In this document: in pieces, positions 1-9,474 of the stretch
Position numbering within the stretch: position 1 is the first letter of the stretch
How the letters are laid out: every line of letters starts with the position of its first letter
NCBI RefSeq assembly: GCF_000368045.1
Contig: NZ_KB849235.1
Span: forward strand, 83,448-147,447
Reading direction: 5' to 3'
DNA length: 64,000 nucleotides
From: Acinetobacter johnsonii CIP 64.6
GTDB taxonomy: Bacteria > Pseudomonadota > Gammaproteobacteria > Pseudomonadales > Moraxellaceae
Translations under genes and position numbers: made by a program
The notes under the pieces: generated by a model
Database searches by the model: none
Told to the model about the DNA's origin: nothing
What the model saw: only the letters and a program-made list of their open reading frames with translations

Positions 1-141
1 CACCAATTTGAAGATCATCAACTGATTGTAAAAGACAGACGTTTTTATATAGCAGATCGGGACAACTACCCTATTGCTATATTTGAATATCGAGAGGCTT
101 TGTTGCACAAAGATTTAAAAGATAACACTCTGCTCATTTGA
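1..141 (+). pseudogene. 3' fragment of unknown gene cut by IS element
   Basis: The window opens inside a reading frame that runs from base 1 to a TGA at 139-141. Only bases 1-95 belong to the original gene; the last 15 codons are read into the left end of the IS element that begins at 96. The visible residues include FYIADRDNYPIAIFEY, which I do not recognise. Joining base 95 directly to base 1136 would give an almost immediate stop (GAA TTT TAG), so the gene may have ended close to here anyway. The coding status is inferred from the open frame only. Confidence 0.3.
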
Positions 142-1135
142 ACAGAATTCAAGTGACAACTTGGGTATGAGGACGACCTAATTCTGTAAATTTGTTCAAT
201 ACGGCTATGCGTGCATGAATCTCATTCACCTGACTAGAAAAACTCCTTGCTGTTAATTTATCACCTAATAGTTTGATGCAATGCATCTTGGTTTCAACTA
301 AACTTCGACGATGATAACCAGACCATTTTTTCCAAAGCGTTCTTCCTAAACGTTTAACTGTTTTCAGTAACTCATTCCGCTCTAAAGATCTCAATTTCTG
401 ATCTTTCCATGGTTTTGCATTTTTTCTTGGCGGAATGAGCGCATGTGCATCTCGATCTAGAATGACTTGTCTGCAGTGCTTCGTGTCATAAGCACCATCG
501 GTATAGACCGAATCAATTCGTTCATCTAAGGGAATTTGAGCAAGTAAATCACCGAGTACTTGCGAATCGCTCACATTATTTGTAGTAAGCTGTACTGCAC
601 GTATTTGCAAGGTTTCAGCATCTATACCAATATGAAGTTTTCGCCATTTGCGACGATATTCAGGCTGATGTTTCTTACGTTTCCACTCACCTTCACCTAG
701 AAACTTTAAGCCAGTTGAGTCGACGAGTAGATGTAGCCCATCACTACTTTTTTGATAGCTAATCGCAATATCAATATGTTTTTGTCTTCGACAAAGCGTA
801 CTGTAATCTGGTGCGGTCCAATTTAATCCACAAAGTTTAATCAGACTTTGAACAAAACCTGTGACCATGCGTAAAGAGAGTCTAAATAAAGATTTGATCA
901 TTAAACAGCATTGAATAGCCGTATCGGAGTAAGTTTGATTTCGACCTTGCTTGTTTTGTGGTTGTGCATACCACTGAGTGTTTGGATCAAACCAAATGGA
1001 AATGTTGCCCCGATTAATGAGAGCGCGATTATAGGAAGACCAGTTGGTTGTACGATAAGTTTTAGGAGTAGGTTTATTCATTTTGAAATTATAGGACTGA
1101 ATAAACCTTATAGGCTAGGTTTGTGCAACAAAGCC
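96..1135 (-). mobile_element. IS5-family (IS903-group, IS17-like) insertion sequence
   Basis: The ends are perfect 16-bp inverted repeats: GGCTTTGTTGCACAAA at 96-111 and its complement at 1120-1135. The total length is 1040 bp, and one transposase gene fills it on the minus strand. Length and ends fit what I recall of IS17 of Acinetobacter. The 9 bases on the left (87-95, atatcgaga) and on the right (1136-1144, attttagag) do not match, so the usual 9-bp target duplication is missing. This suggests recombination or an adjacent deletion after insertion. Confidence 0.9.
149..1081 (-). CDS. IS5-family transposase
   Basis: A 310-residue DDE transposase that fills the element at 96-1135. The visible IS903-group signatures are an N-terminal region with YSDTAIQCCLMIKSLF, a first catalytic Asp in LLVDSTGLK, a second in VYTDGAYD, and the C-terminal YHRRSLVETKMHCIKLLG motif that carries the catalytic Glu. 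The frame is intact, so the element may still be active. Its start lies 39 bp inside the right-hand end of the element. Confidence 0.93.
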   Translation of the reverse strand: MNKPTPKTYRTTNWSSYNRALINRGNISIWFDPNTQWYAQPQNKQGRNQTYSDTAIQCCLMIKSLFRLSLRMVTGFVQSLIKLCGLNWTAPDYSTLCRRQKHIDIAISYQKSSDGLHLLVDSTGLKFLGEGEWKRKKHQPEYRRKWRKLHIGIDAETLQIRAVQLTTNNVSDSQVLGDLLAQIPLDERIDSVYTDGAYDTKHCRQVILDRDAHALIPPRKNAKPWKDQKLRSLERNELLKTVKRLGRTLWKKWSGYHRRSLVETKMHCIKLLGDKLTARSFSSQVNEIHARIAVLNKFTELGRPHTQVVT

Positions 1136-1213
1136 ATTTTAGAGTGATTTTTTAACTACAAATCTATTAAAATGTTATAACATAACAATACAAAATCTAA
1201 ACTACTCTCCTTC

Positions 1214-3307
1214 ATGATGAATAAATTCTCTCTTTTTTCCTCAAGCATATATTTAAGTTTGCTGAGTTCTTTCACTTGGGCCGAAACTTCAACAGAAGTA
1301 CTCCAGACCATCCAATTGCAAGCCGAAACTGAGGGTGAAAACCTTCAACAAAGCACCGCAATGACTAAGTTTTCACATGACATTTTAGACGTGCCATTTA
1401 GTCGAAGTGTGTTATCCAAAGCGTTAATTCAGCAACAAGATGTGCAACGTATTGACGATGCACTCACGCAAGTGAGCGGGGTCTATAGTCAAACCAATTA
1501 TGGTGGCGGCTTTTGGGATAACTTTTCATTTAGAGGTTTTAGTACAGACCCCAATATTGGGGCGCAAATCATCAGAAATGGCCTGAGTGTTAACCGTGGA
1601 CTCAGTGCTCCGCGAGATATGGTGAATATTGAATCCCTCGACTTTTTAAAAGGCCCAATGGCTGCGCTCTATGGCCGTGGGGAGGCTGGCGGTCTACTGA
1701 ATATCAACACTAAAAAGCCTGAATGGGAAAGTTCTTCAGAAGTGAATTTACGTGCCAATAGTTTAGAAAAATACCGTGCTAGTTTTGAACATACTGCCCC
1801 AATCAGTGATGCTGTGGCTTATCGTATTGCGGTCGCACATGAAGATAACCAAAGTTTTCGTGATCATGTGCAGAGTGAGCGTTGGTTTTTCTCCCCCCAA
1901 CTCACATGGAAAATTTCAGATTCAACCCAGTTAGATTTTGACAGTGAATTTACCCGACAAGATGGAACCTTCGACCGTGGTGTAAGTAGTTATCAAAAAC
2001 AATTTGTGATGGACCCTAAAACATTTACAGGCGAACCTGATGATGGTGATCATATTCAAAAAGATCATTTCTATCAGCTTCGACTTGCACATCAGTTTAA
2101 TGATGACTGGAAAATGAATAATGCTTTCAGTGTTAAAGATACACAACTCAAAGGCTTTTCCAGTGAACCTCGTCGTATTCAAAGTGATGGACGGACATTA
2201 GAGCGCCAGCGTCGCTACCGTGACAATAAAAGTGATGACATTCTCTTTCAAACTGAAGTTCTTGGGACGATCCAACAAGACTGGGCCCGTCATGAAGTAC
2301 TTTTGAGCACTGAACTTGGGCAGATGAAGTATCGTCAATTACAACTGCGTCGAAACCACAGCAGTAGCGTGCCAAATAGCATTGATATCTATGATCCTAT
2401 TTATGGACAATACTTACCCGAGCTGCCACTTTTCATTAACACCGAAGAACAGCAACGCTATTTTGCACTGAATCTACAAGATCAAATTTTCCTGAATGAT
2501 CAATGGAGTGTGCTGTTTGGAGCGCGCTTTGATCACATCACTCAAGACTTTCAAAATAAACTTACAGATACATCCAGTAAAAAGGATTTACAACAAACCA
2601 GTCCACGCTTGGGTTTAAACTACCGACTGAATGATCGCTGGTCATGGTATGCCAACTATGGAGAATCCTTTGCACTCAACAGTGGCATGGACCGAAATGG
2701 CGATGTATTTAACCCTGAAAAAGGCAAAAGCTATGAGATTGGTGGGAAATATCGGATTACCTCACAGAGTTTGCTGAGTTTAGCCCTCTTCAAAATGGAT
2801 AAAGAGAATGTCTTAACCACAGATCCAGCAGATAGTAACTATCAAATTACCGCTGGAGAAGTCTCAAGTAAGGGGCTAGAGTTGGATTTAGAAACACAGC
2901 TCAATGATCAATTCTCTATACGTGCCAATTATAGCTATACAGACGCTCAAGTGGAAAAAGACCAGAGTCTTGCTAAAGTTTCACGACTCAGCAATGTACC
3001 AAAACATAGTGGTTCTGTTAGCAGCAACTATGAATGGAACCTTGCTAATGCAGACAAAGTTGGACTCGGTGCAACGGCGATCTATGTGGGCAAACGTAGT
3101 GGACACAGTACAGATAACGGATTCAACTTACCTGAGTACACGTTGTTGAATCTAAATGCTTATTATGCGCCAACAGATCAGCTACGTTATCAGTTCAATG
3201 TGCACAATCTCTTAGACGAAACGTACTATGTTGCAAGCTATAGCGATATGTGGATTCAACCTGGCGACCCTTTAAATGCATCTGTCTCGGTGCAATGGAA
3301 GTTTTAA
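1214..3307 (+). CDS. TonB-dependent siderophore receptor
   Basis: An outer-membrane gated porin that imports a ferric siderophore using TonB energy. The 697-residue protein begins with a signal peptide (about residues 1-23, ending at TWA|ETS). A plug domain follows, with DVPFSRSVLSKALI and the GPMAALYGRGEAGGLLNINTKKP motif near residues 150-175. A 22-strand barrel comes next, and the protein ends in Phe (VQWKF), as expected for outer-membrane barrels. It resembles the FpvA/FhuE siderophore group, but the ligand cannot be read from sequence. The start could be either of two adjacent ATGs, with a CTCC-rich weak ribosome site. The right end of the IS lies only 78 bp upstream, so part of the native promoter region may be altered. 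The AT-rich stretch at about 1170-1190 could hold a Fur site, but no good Fur box was seen. Confidence 0.92.
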   Translation: MMNKFSLFSSSIYLSLLSSFTWAETSTEVLQTIQLQAETEGENLQQSTAMTKFSHDILDVPFSRSVLSKALIQQQDVQRIDDALTQVSGVYSQTNYGGGFWDNFSFRGFSTDPNIGAQIIRNGLSVNRGLSAPRDMVNIESLDFLKGPMAALYGRGEAGGLLNINTKKPEWESSSEVNLRANSLEKYRASFEHTAPISDAVAYRIAVAHEDNQSFRDHVQSERWFFSPQLTWKISDSTQLDFDSEFTRQDGTFDRGVSSYQKQFVMDPKTFTGEPDDGDHIQKDHFYQLRLAHQFNDDWKMNNAFSVKDTQLKGFSSEPRRIQSDGRTLERQRRYRDNKSDDILFQTEVLGTIQQDWARHEVLLSTELGQMKYRQLQLRRNHSSSVPNSIDIYDPIYGQYLPELPLFINTEEQQRYFALNLQDQIFLNDQWSVLFGARFDHITQDFQNKLTDTSSKKDLQQTSPRLGLNYRLNDRWSWYANYGESFALNSGMDRNGDVFNPEKGKSYEIGGKYRITSQSLLSLALFKMDKENVLTTDPADSNYQITAGEVSSKGLELDLETQLNDQFSIRANYSYTDAQVEKDQSLAKVSRLSNVPKHSGSVSSNYEWNLANADKVGLGATAIYVGKRSGHSTDNGFNLPEYTLLNLNAYYAPTDQLRYQFNVHNLLDETYYVASYSDMWIQPGDPLNASVSVQWKF

Positions 3308-3317
3308 GGTTTATACA

Positions 3318-3350
3318 ACCAGACTTGTCTCGTTAGGAGTCGAGTCTGGT
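3318..3350 (+). terminator. possible hairpin after the TonB receptor gene
   Basis: Arms ACCAGACT (3318-3325) and AGTCTGGT (3343-3350) lie 11 bases past the receptor stop codon. There is no run of T after the stem, so it may be a weak or factor-dependent terminator, or only an mRNA-stabilising hairpin. Confidence 0.35.
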
Positions 3351-3421
3351 GTTAGAAAGTAAGATTCAGATCACTTTTTGAAGTATTAGCTGCCTTAGTT
3401 TTCTTTAGCGTTACTATGTAC

Positions 3422-3535
3422 TTACTTCAAAAAGTATTCCCAAATGATAAATCCAAGAAAAAATCCAAGAAATGAATATAAAGTAATGATAAAGAATACA
3501 AACCAAGCTCTATTTTTTTTCAGTAAAAAGTTCAT
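3422..3535 (-). CDS. 37-residue single-span membrane peptide
   Basis: A short frame from ATG (3533-3535) to TAA (3422-3424). The peptide begins MNFLLKKNRAW, then has a hydrophobic span of about 23 residues (VFFIITLYSFLGFFLGFIIWEYF) described by position as residues 12-34, and ends LK. A purine-rich TTGAGG lies about 9 bases before the ATG. The pattern of a basic N-terminus followed by one membrane helix is typical of small bacterial membrane proteins. It lies alone between the siderophore receptor and the czc block; it is followed by no obvious terminator. No function is proposed. Confidence 0.5.
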   Translation of the reverse strand: MNFLLKKNRAWFVFFIITLYSFLGFFLGFIIWEYFLK

Positions 3536-3684
3536 TTCCAATACCTCAACGCTCTATCTATATTCATTATTCTAAGGTTTCCTATACGAAAGGACAGATA
3601 CAGTTCTTTGTGAAAAAAATATAACAGACTATAACAGATTTGCCATTTTTAACTCTCCAAAGCGATCAGACTGATATCAAGTAG

Positions 3685-3721
3685 TATAAAAAAGTATGAG
3701 GAGACTATTTTGCCTCCTCAT
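3685..3721 (-). terminator. intrinsic terminator of the czc operon
   Basis: Perfect 8-bp arms ATGAGGAG (3696-3703) and CTCCTCAT (3714-3721) are followed on the minus strand by a T-rich run (3685-3693). It lies 20 bp past the czcA stop. Confidence 0.8.
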
Positions 3722-3740
3722 GCTTCAACTGATTAAGGGA

Positions 3741-6700
3741 TTAAACTTTCGTTTCTTTTTTTGCATTCATCCAACGATACAACACTGGCAATAGCACCAA
3801 GGTCAATAACGTCGAAGAAATAATTCCACCAATCACCACGGTCGCCAGTGGACGTTGGACCTCGGCCCCTGTGCCTGTGGCAAGCGCCATGGGAACAAAA
3901 CCTAAGGACGCCACACAAGCGGTCATTAAAACAGGCCTTAATCGCAAAATCGCTCCCTGCCAAACGGCTTCATGTAAGCGGTATTGCCCTCTTAACTCTT
4001 TAATAAAGGTCAGCATGACCAAACCATTTAAGACGGCAACCCCGGACAAGGCAATGAAACCAATACCCGCCGACATCGACAAGGGAATGTCTCTTAACCA
4101 CAAGAAAAGCACACCACCAGTTAGGGCAAATGGAACGCCAGTGAACACAAGCAAGCTTTCTTTAATGTTATGGAAAACGGCCATCAGCAAAATAAAGATC
4201 GTTAATAATGCCAGTGGAATCACAATCTGCATTCGAGCCTGTGCCGAGGCCAGATTTTCAAACTGACCACCATATTCAATCCAGTAACCACTTGGTAGAG
4301 GATACTGCTTAAGCTGACTTTGTACTTCTGTGACAAAAGAGCCCAAATCACGCCCTTCCACATTCGCCGTGACAATCACACGACGTTTGCCATTTTCACG
4401 GCTGACTTGGTTGATGCCATCCATCATTTTTACAGTGGCAATATCAGTGAGCAGAATGCTGCCACCGTTCGGAAGCTGTATTGGCAGTTGCGCAATCCCA
4501 CTGACACTACGGTCTTGTTCACTAAGTCGAATCACAAAGTCAAAACGGCGGTCACCCTGTAAAATTTCACCAACATTTTGTCCGCCAATGCTTGCTGATA
4601 CATAGTCTTGTATGGTTTTGACACTTAGGCCATATTGAGCTGCTAAACTTTTATCAATTTCTACATTGAGCAAAGGTAAACCCGACGTTTGTTCAACTTT
4701 AACGGCGGTACTGCCTGAAACCTGTTGAATCAATTTACTGATTTTTTCAGCTTCCGCATTTAGTACTTGCATGTCATCGCCAAAGATTTTGACACCGACA
4801 TCGCTACGCACGCCCGATATTAACTCATTGAAACGCAGTTCAATTGGTTGAGAAAACTCACTGTTGTTACCGGGCAATGTAGCTAAATAGGCCTGCATAC
4901 GGCTACGCAGTTCATCGAGTGTTTCTTTTGGGTTTGGCCATGCATCACGGGGTTTCAACATGACATAACCATCTGAAATATTCGGAGGCATTACATCGGT
5001 CGCCACTTCAGCCGTGCCTGTTCGCGCAAAAATAGCCTGTATTTCAGGGAATTTCTTCAGAAGTAGCTTTTCCGTATTTTCCTGAATACGAAGTGATTCT
5101 TCTAAGCCTGTGCTTGGAGAGCGCAGTTGCTGTACAGCAAAGTCACCTTCACTCAGTTGCGGTGCAAACTCACTGCCGATACGTGTTGCAAGTAATCCCG
5201 TCAACACCAATAAGCACAGTGCGAAGGTCAAAACCACCGCTTTATACTGATAGGTACAGTCCAATACTCGCTGATATCGCTCTTTTAGCCACAGCATCCA
5301 ACGGCTTTCAGTTTCTTTAATGTCACCTTTGACAAAAAGTGCGACAGCCGCAGGTACAAAGCTGATCGACAAAATAATGGCTGCAACGAGTGCAAGTACA
5401 ACAGTCAAAGCCATTGGGTGGAACATTTTTGCCTCTACACCAGTCAGTGCAAAAATCGGTAAATACACCACTAAAATAATCAGCTGACCAAAAATGAGTG
5501 GACGGCGGGCTTGACGCGCTGCCAAAAACACTTCTTTAAAACGTTCCGACTGAGTCAACGGTCGTTTGAGTAACTGCTGGGCATGGGCTAAACGGCGAAT
5601 ACAGTTTTCAACAATTACCACTGCACCGTCGACAATAATCCCGAAATCCAATGCACCTAAACTCATCAGGTTGGCACTGATGTTCTGCTGTGCCATACCC
5701 GTTAAAGTAAACAGCATAGACAGTGGAATCACACAGGCTGTAATTAACGCCGCACGAATATTACCTAAGAATAAAAAGAGGATCACAATCACCAAGATTG
5801 CGCCTTCAACCAAGTTCTTTTGCACCGTTTTAATGGCTTTTTCCACCAAAGTCGTGCGGTCATAAACCGTTTCTATTGTGACACCTTGCGGTAAACTACT
5901 TTGCACCTCCTGAATTTTGGCATCTACAGCTTTAGACACCGTTCGACTATTTTCCCCCATCATCATCATAGCGATGCCGAGTACAGTTTCTTCGCCGTTA
6001 TAGGTTGCTCCTCCTGTTCGGAGGTCATGATCAATTGAAACCTGCGCAATATCCGCGACACGAATGGGGTTCCCATTTGGGCTGGCAACCGTTGTATTTT
6101 CAATGTCTGCAAGACTGTTGAGTGTCCCCGGAACACGGACTGTGAGCTGCTGACCATTTTCCTCAATATAACCAGCGCCACGGTTTTCATTATTTTCCTG
6201 TAAAGCAGTTTGTAGTTGGCTTAAGGAAATATTCAACTGTTGCATACGGTTTAAGTCGGGAGCAACCACATAGGTTTTATTAAACCCGCCAATACTGTTG
6301 ACCTCGGCAACCCCCGCAACACGTTGCAATTGTGGACGAACGATCCAATCTTGGATCTCCCGCAAGTCCATCGCGCTATAAGCCGTACCATCCACTTTTT
6401 TGGCATTCGGTTCAGCTTTAATGACCCATTGATAAATTTCACCTAAACCCGTCGAAACTGGTGACATGGTTGGGGAAACATCGCTAGGTAAGTCCGCTTT
6501 GACCTCTTGCACCCGTTGATTAATCTGCTGACGTGCCCAATAGATGTCTGTGCCATCCTCAAATACAATAGTGACTTGGGACAAACCATAGCGTGAAATA
6601 GATCGAGTCAGCTGTAAATCTGGAATACCCGCCATTGCAGTTTCAATTGGATAGGTAATCCGCTGCTCAACCTCCAATGCGGTAAAACCATTGGCTTGGG

Positions 6701-6887
6701 TATTAATTTGTACTTGCGTATTGGTAATATCGGGCACTGCATCGATCGGCAGTTTTTGATAGCTATAAACCCCGACCGCAATCCATGTACAGACAAAGAG
6801 CATGACCCAAATTGCATTTTGAATAGAGAACTGAATAATTCGTTCAAACAAACCCTCAGGCTTGGGTAAATCATGATTAGTGTGCAT
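3741..6887 (-). CDS. czcA: heavy-metal efflux RND permease CzcA/CusA type
   Basis: The inner-membrane proton/metal antiporter of a tripartite pump that exports divalent cations (Co, Zn, Cd class). The protein is 1048 residues long, normal for the family. The hallmark DFGIIVDGAVVIVEN sequence at residues 414-428 in TM4 is the signature of the Co/Zn/Cd subgroup of HME-RND proteins, as opposed to the Cu/Ag CusA group. The N-terminal membrane helix (about 24-42) precedes the first periplasmic loop, and a second set of helices follows at about 535-1040. It overlaps the end of czcB by 11 bp, so the two are translationally linked. The metal specificity is inferred from the motif and from the neighbouring CzcI- and CzcD-like genes. 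Confidence 0.93.
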   Translation of the reverse strand: MHTNHDLPKPEGLFERIIQFSIQNAIWVMLFVCTWIAVGVYSYQKLPIDAVPDITNTQVQINTQANGFTALEVEQRITYPIETAMAGIPDLQLTRSISRYGLSQVTIVFEDGTDIYWARQQINQRVQEVKADLPSDVSPTMSPVSTGLGEIYQWVIKAEPNAKKVDGTAYSAMDLREIQDWIVRPQLQRVAGVAEVNSIGGFNKTYVVAPDLNRMQQLNISLSQLQTALQENNENRGAGYIEENGQQLTVRVPGTLNSLADIENTTVASPNGNPIRVADIAQVSIDHDLRTGGATYNGEETVLGIAMMMMGENSRTVSKAVDAKIQEVQSSLPQGVTIETVYDRTTLVEKAIKTVQKNLVEGAILVIVILFLFLGNIRAALITACVIPLSMLFTLTGMAQQNISANLMSLGALDFGIIVDGAVVIVENCIRRLAHAQQLLKRPLTQSERFKEVFLAARQARRPLIFGQLIILVVYLPIFALTGVEAKMFHPMALTVVLALVAAIILSISFVPAAVALFVKGDIKETESRWMLWLKERYQRVLDCTYQYKAVVLTFALCLLVLTGLLATRIGSEFAPQLSEGDFAVQQLRSPSTGLEESLRIQENTEKLLLKKFPEIQAIFARTGTAEVATDVMPPNISDGYVMLKPRDAWPNPKETLDELRSRMQAYLATLPGNNSEFSQPIELRFNELISGVRSDVGVKIFGDDMQVLNAEAEKISKLIQQVSGSTAVKVEQTSGLPLLNVEIDKSLAAQYGLSVKTIQDYVSASIGGQNVGEILQGDRRFDFVIRLSEQDRSVSGIAQLPIQLPNGGSILLTDIATVKMMDGINQVSRENGKRRVIVTANVEGRDLGSFVTEVQSQLKQYPLPSGYWIEYGGQFENLASAQARMQIVIPLALLTIFILLMAVFHNIKESLLVFTGVPFALTGGVLFLWLRDIPLSMSAGIGFIALSGVAVLNGLVMLTFIKELRGQYRLHEAVWQGAILRLRPVLMTACVASLGFVPMALATGTGAEVQRPLATVVIGGIISSTLLTLVLLPVLYRWMNAKKETKV

Positions 6888-8103
6888 GATCAGCCTCGCC
6901 TTTTTCTAATTCAGACTTAAGAACAAAGCTGCCTTGACTGACATAGCGTTGTCCTGCTGTTAGGCCTGAAATCACTTCCACCCATTGAACATCATTTGAA
7001 GCTTGCCCAAGTTGAACGGGCTGCGCTTTCAAATGCACTTGTCCTTTTTGTTCAGCGTCGACCACAAATACCGAAGTTTGACCTTCAATGTTTTGAATAG
7101 CACTTTTATGGACGCGAAGTGCTGTTTTGGAACTGGTATTGTCTAAAAAGATATTCACTAAAACATTTGGACGTAGTTCAGCCGCTTGGCTTTTTAATTT
7201 AGCACGTACCACCAAGCGTCCTGTTTGTGCATCGGCTTGAGAGGTTAAGCTTTGGATAATGGCTTCATATTTTTGTTCAGAAGCATTCGGCTTAAATGTC
7301 AGACTCTGATTGGCTTGTAACTGACCTGAGTACTGAGCAGGCAGATTAAACTCAAGCCATAACTCTTTAAATTGTTCAATCACAAAAAGTTGATCGGCCA
7401 ATTGTACGTTTTCACCCACTACGATATCTTTTTGGCTAATCACACCTGAAATGGGTGCTTTAATGGCAAAACGACCATTTACCCCACCTGTTGCCCCTAG
7501 GGCGTTTAAACGGCTTTGCACCGATTGCACAGTAATCTGCGCTTGTCGGTAAGCATTTTCTGCCCGTTGGTAGTCTTGCTTGGCAGAAATGCCCTGTGAC
7601 CATAACTGCTGTTCACGTTGATAATCTTGACGTGCCAAATCCAAACTGGCTTGAGCCATCCGCAAATTGGCTTGTTGATCAATCAGTTCAGGGACAGACA
7701 GTACAGCTAAGGTTTGTCCTTTTTGTACGTTTTGACCAAGTTCAACATTCACCTGTTCCACATGCCCACCAAAGTTTGGCGAAATGTGTGCTTGCTGATC
7801 GGTATTGACCACAAGCTTTCCGGGTAGAACGGTAACTTGAGACACCACACCTTGTTGAGCTGAAGCGATTTGAATGCCTTGCTCTGTCAGTTGCTGTGCC
7901 GTCAGTTGAATTTCACCTTCCTCGGCATGTCCTTTTTCGGCCTCGGGCTCATCCGAATGTTCAGATTCTTCATGCGCATGTTCATCAGTGGTTGTATCTT
8001 TCGAGCTAAACCAAATTCCAACAGCGATGAGAAATGTAATGAGGAGCAAAAGCCCAATCATCAATGGCTGTGATATTTTTCCAAATTGGTTTTTTAGTTG
8101 CAT
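6877..8103 (-). CDS. czcB: HME-RND periplasmic adaptor subunit CzcB type
   Basis: The membrane fusion protein that joins the RND permease to the outer-membrane channel. I choose the ATG at 8101-8103 (408 residues). It has GGAG 9 bases upstream and leads into MQLKNQFGKIS followed by a membrane anchor (about residues 13-35). A longer frame to 8196 would run through the czcC stop without a good ribosome site. A His/Glu/Asp-rich stretch (DEHAHEESEHSDEPE) follows the anchor and is a likely metal-binding linker. Lipoyl-like and beta-barrel HlyD domains come next (LPGKLVVNTDQQAHISPNFG). The C-terminus is again His-containing (EADHAH). The start is 1 bp past the czcC stop. Confidence 0.92.
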   Translation of the reverse strand: MQLKNQFGKISQPLMIGLLLLITFLIAVGIWFSSKDTTTDEHAHEESEHSDEPEAEKGHAEEGEIQLTAQQLTEQGIQIASAQQGVVSQVTVLPGKLVVNTDQQAHISPNFGGHVEQVNVELGQNVQKGQTLAVLSVPELIDQQANLRMAQASLDLARQDYQREQQLWSQGISAKQDYQRAENAYRQAQITVQSVQSRLNALGATGGVNGRFAIKAPISGVISQKDIVVGENVQLADQLFVIEQFKELWLEFNLPAQYSGQLQANQSLTFKPNASEQKYEAIIQSLTSQADAQTGRLVVRAKLKSQAAELRPNVLVNIFLDNTSSKTALRVHKSAIQNIEGQTSVFVVDAEQKGQVHLKAQPVQLGQASNDVQWVEVISGLTAGQRYVSQGSFVLKSELEKGEADHAH

Positions 8104-8104
8104 A

Positions 8105-9427
8105 TTATTGTGCTCCGCCAAGGATGAGGTCTTGTATTTGTGCGATTGAATTTTTACTGATTTGGCTATAAGCATCTGAACTACTGATCTGCTCATAGCT
8201 AGTACCGAGGCTGAGTGCTTCTGCGCTCAATGCAGTCTGCCAAGCTTGACGTAATAGCTGCAACTGCCCAAGGCGTATGCTTTGCAGCTGTAAGTTGGCT
8301 TGTTGAATGTCGGTAATGGACAGCTTTCCCGCTTTAAAACCTTGCAGCGTGCGGACTTGCACTTGTTCTGCCAAAGACGTTTGTTGACTCATCGAACTAA
8401 ACTGTTTATTTAGTCCTTTGAGTTCATGCATGGCATTGGCGATATCTAAAATTTGCTGTTTTAACTCACGCTGTTGCTGCTGATTCAACAGGCTTTGCTG
8501 ACGCTGGGCCATCGGAATGCTGTATTGCTGACGGTTAAAAATATTCAGCGGAATATCCACGCCGACACCTAATGTGGTATCGCTACTTTCATTCGGTGCT
8601 TGGCTCCGTTTCATGCCGACATTTAAGGTCGGATTGGGACGTGCCTGCACTTTTAAACTTTCAATGTTTAAATTGGACTGTTGAATGTTCAGTGCATATA
8701 GCTTTTCCAACCAACCTTCAGCAATATAGCGCTGTACTGTGGCATCGCTTTGATCTGGCCATGGCATTGAGGTCGCATTGAGTTGAATATCGGCTTTGGT
8801 TTCGCCCCAAAGGTTTGAGAGTTGACGCTGTGCTACTTGTTCTGACAGTACCGCTTGTTGGTATAAGCGCTGCATATCCAAACTTTCGATTTGCGCACGT
8901 TCATAGTCAACCAAAGCAATACTGCCCGCCTGATAACGTTTTTTGGCACTGTCTAAATTGTTTTGACTCACTTTGAGTTGTGCTGCGTACAGCGATTTTT
9001 CAACTTGTGCCAAAGCCAACTGAGACCATGCAAATTTCACCACCAATTGGCTTTGTGCTGTCCACAGTTGTTGTTGTAACTGTCCTTGTTGCTGCGCTGT
9101 TTCTGCGAGTTTTTGATTAAGCTTACGCTGTCCAAAAACATCTAAGGGCTGACTGATGGCAATACTGAGCTCTTGATTGGTATTTGAACCCAAACCATCT
9201 TGATTGATATTTAAGCTAGGATTTTGCCATAGGCCACTGTTTTTGATGTTCAGCTCTGAAATGCTTTGACGCTGTTGCCCAATGTCGCTTTGGTTTTGAT
9301 AGCGCTCTACTTTTGCTAAAGCTTCATCCAAAGTCTTGATCGGTTCGGCAAAACTCCATTGCATTGCGGCTGTTGTTATGCCCACAGCAAGGGCTTGGCG
9401 TATAAACGCCTTAAATTGATTCGACAT
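8105..9427 (-). CDS. czcC: TolC-family outer-membrane channel CzcC type
   Basis: The outer-membrane exit duct of the Czc pump, made of two repeated OEP domains rich in Gln and Leu. The ATG at 9425-9427 (440 residues) is preferred because GGGA lies just upstream and it gives a standard signal peptide (MSNQFKAFIRQALAVG to SFA|EP). A GTG four codons earlier is the alternative. The coiled-coil repeats (residues about 100-210 and 310-420) are visible as Q/L/A-rich heptads. A short hairpin (CCCAC...GTGGG) overlaps the ribosome site and might modulate translation; that is inference. It is the first gene of the czcCBA set, and the CzcI-like gene lies 48 bp upstream. Confidence 0.92.
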   Translation of the reverse strand: MSNQFKAFIRQALAVGITTAAMQWSFAEPIKTLDEALAKVERYQNQSDIGQQRQSISELNIKNSGLWQNPSLNINQDGLGSNTNQELSIAISQPLDVFGQRKLNQKLAETAQQQGQLQQQLWTAQSQLVVKFAWSQLALAQVEKSLYAAQLKVSQNNLDSAKKRYQAGSIALVDYERAQIESLDMQRLYQQAVLSEQVAQRQLSNLWGETKADIQLNATSMPWPDQSDATVQRYIAEGWLEKLYALNIQQSNLNIESLKVQARPNPTLNVGMKRSQAPNESSDTTLGVGVDIPLNIFNRQQYSIPMAQRQQSLLNQQQQRELKQQILDIANAMHELKGLNKQFSSMSQQTSLAEQVQVRTLQGFKAGKLSITDIQQANLQLQSIRLGQLQLLRQAWQTALSAEALSLGTSYEQISSSDAYSQISKNSIAQIQDLILGGAQ

Positions 9428-9474
9428 GTTTTTTCCCACTAATTTTTAGAAGAAGTGGTGGGAAATGTTTTAGG

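Noticed and set aside
911..1147. 78-codon frame on the plus strand at the IS right end
   Set aside because: It is antisense to the transposase start and has no ribosome site or family features.
1165..1195. Possible Fur box before the siderophore receptor
   Set aside because: The AT-rich palindromic stretch is too weakly matched to the Fur consensus to call.
3871..5865. Several plus-strand frames of 75-131 codons
   Set aside because: They lie opposite czcA and are compositional shadows of it.
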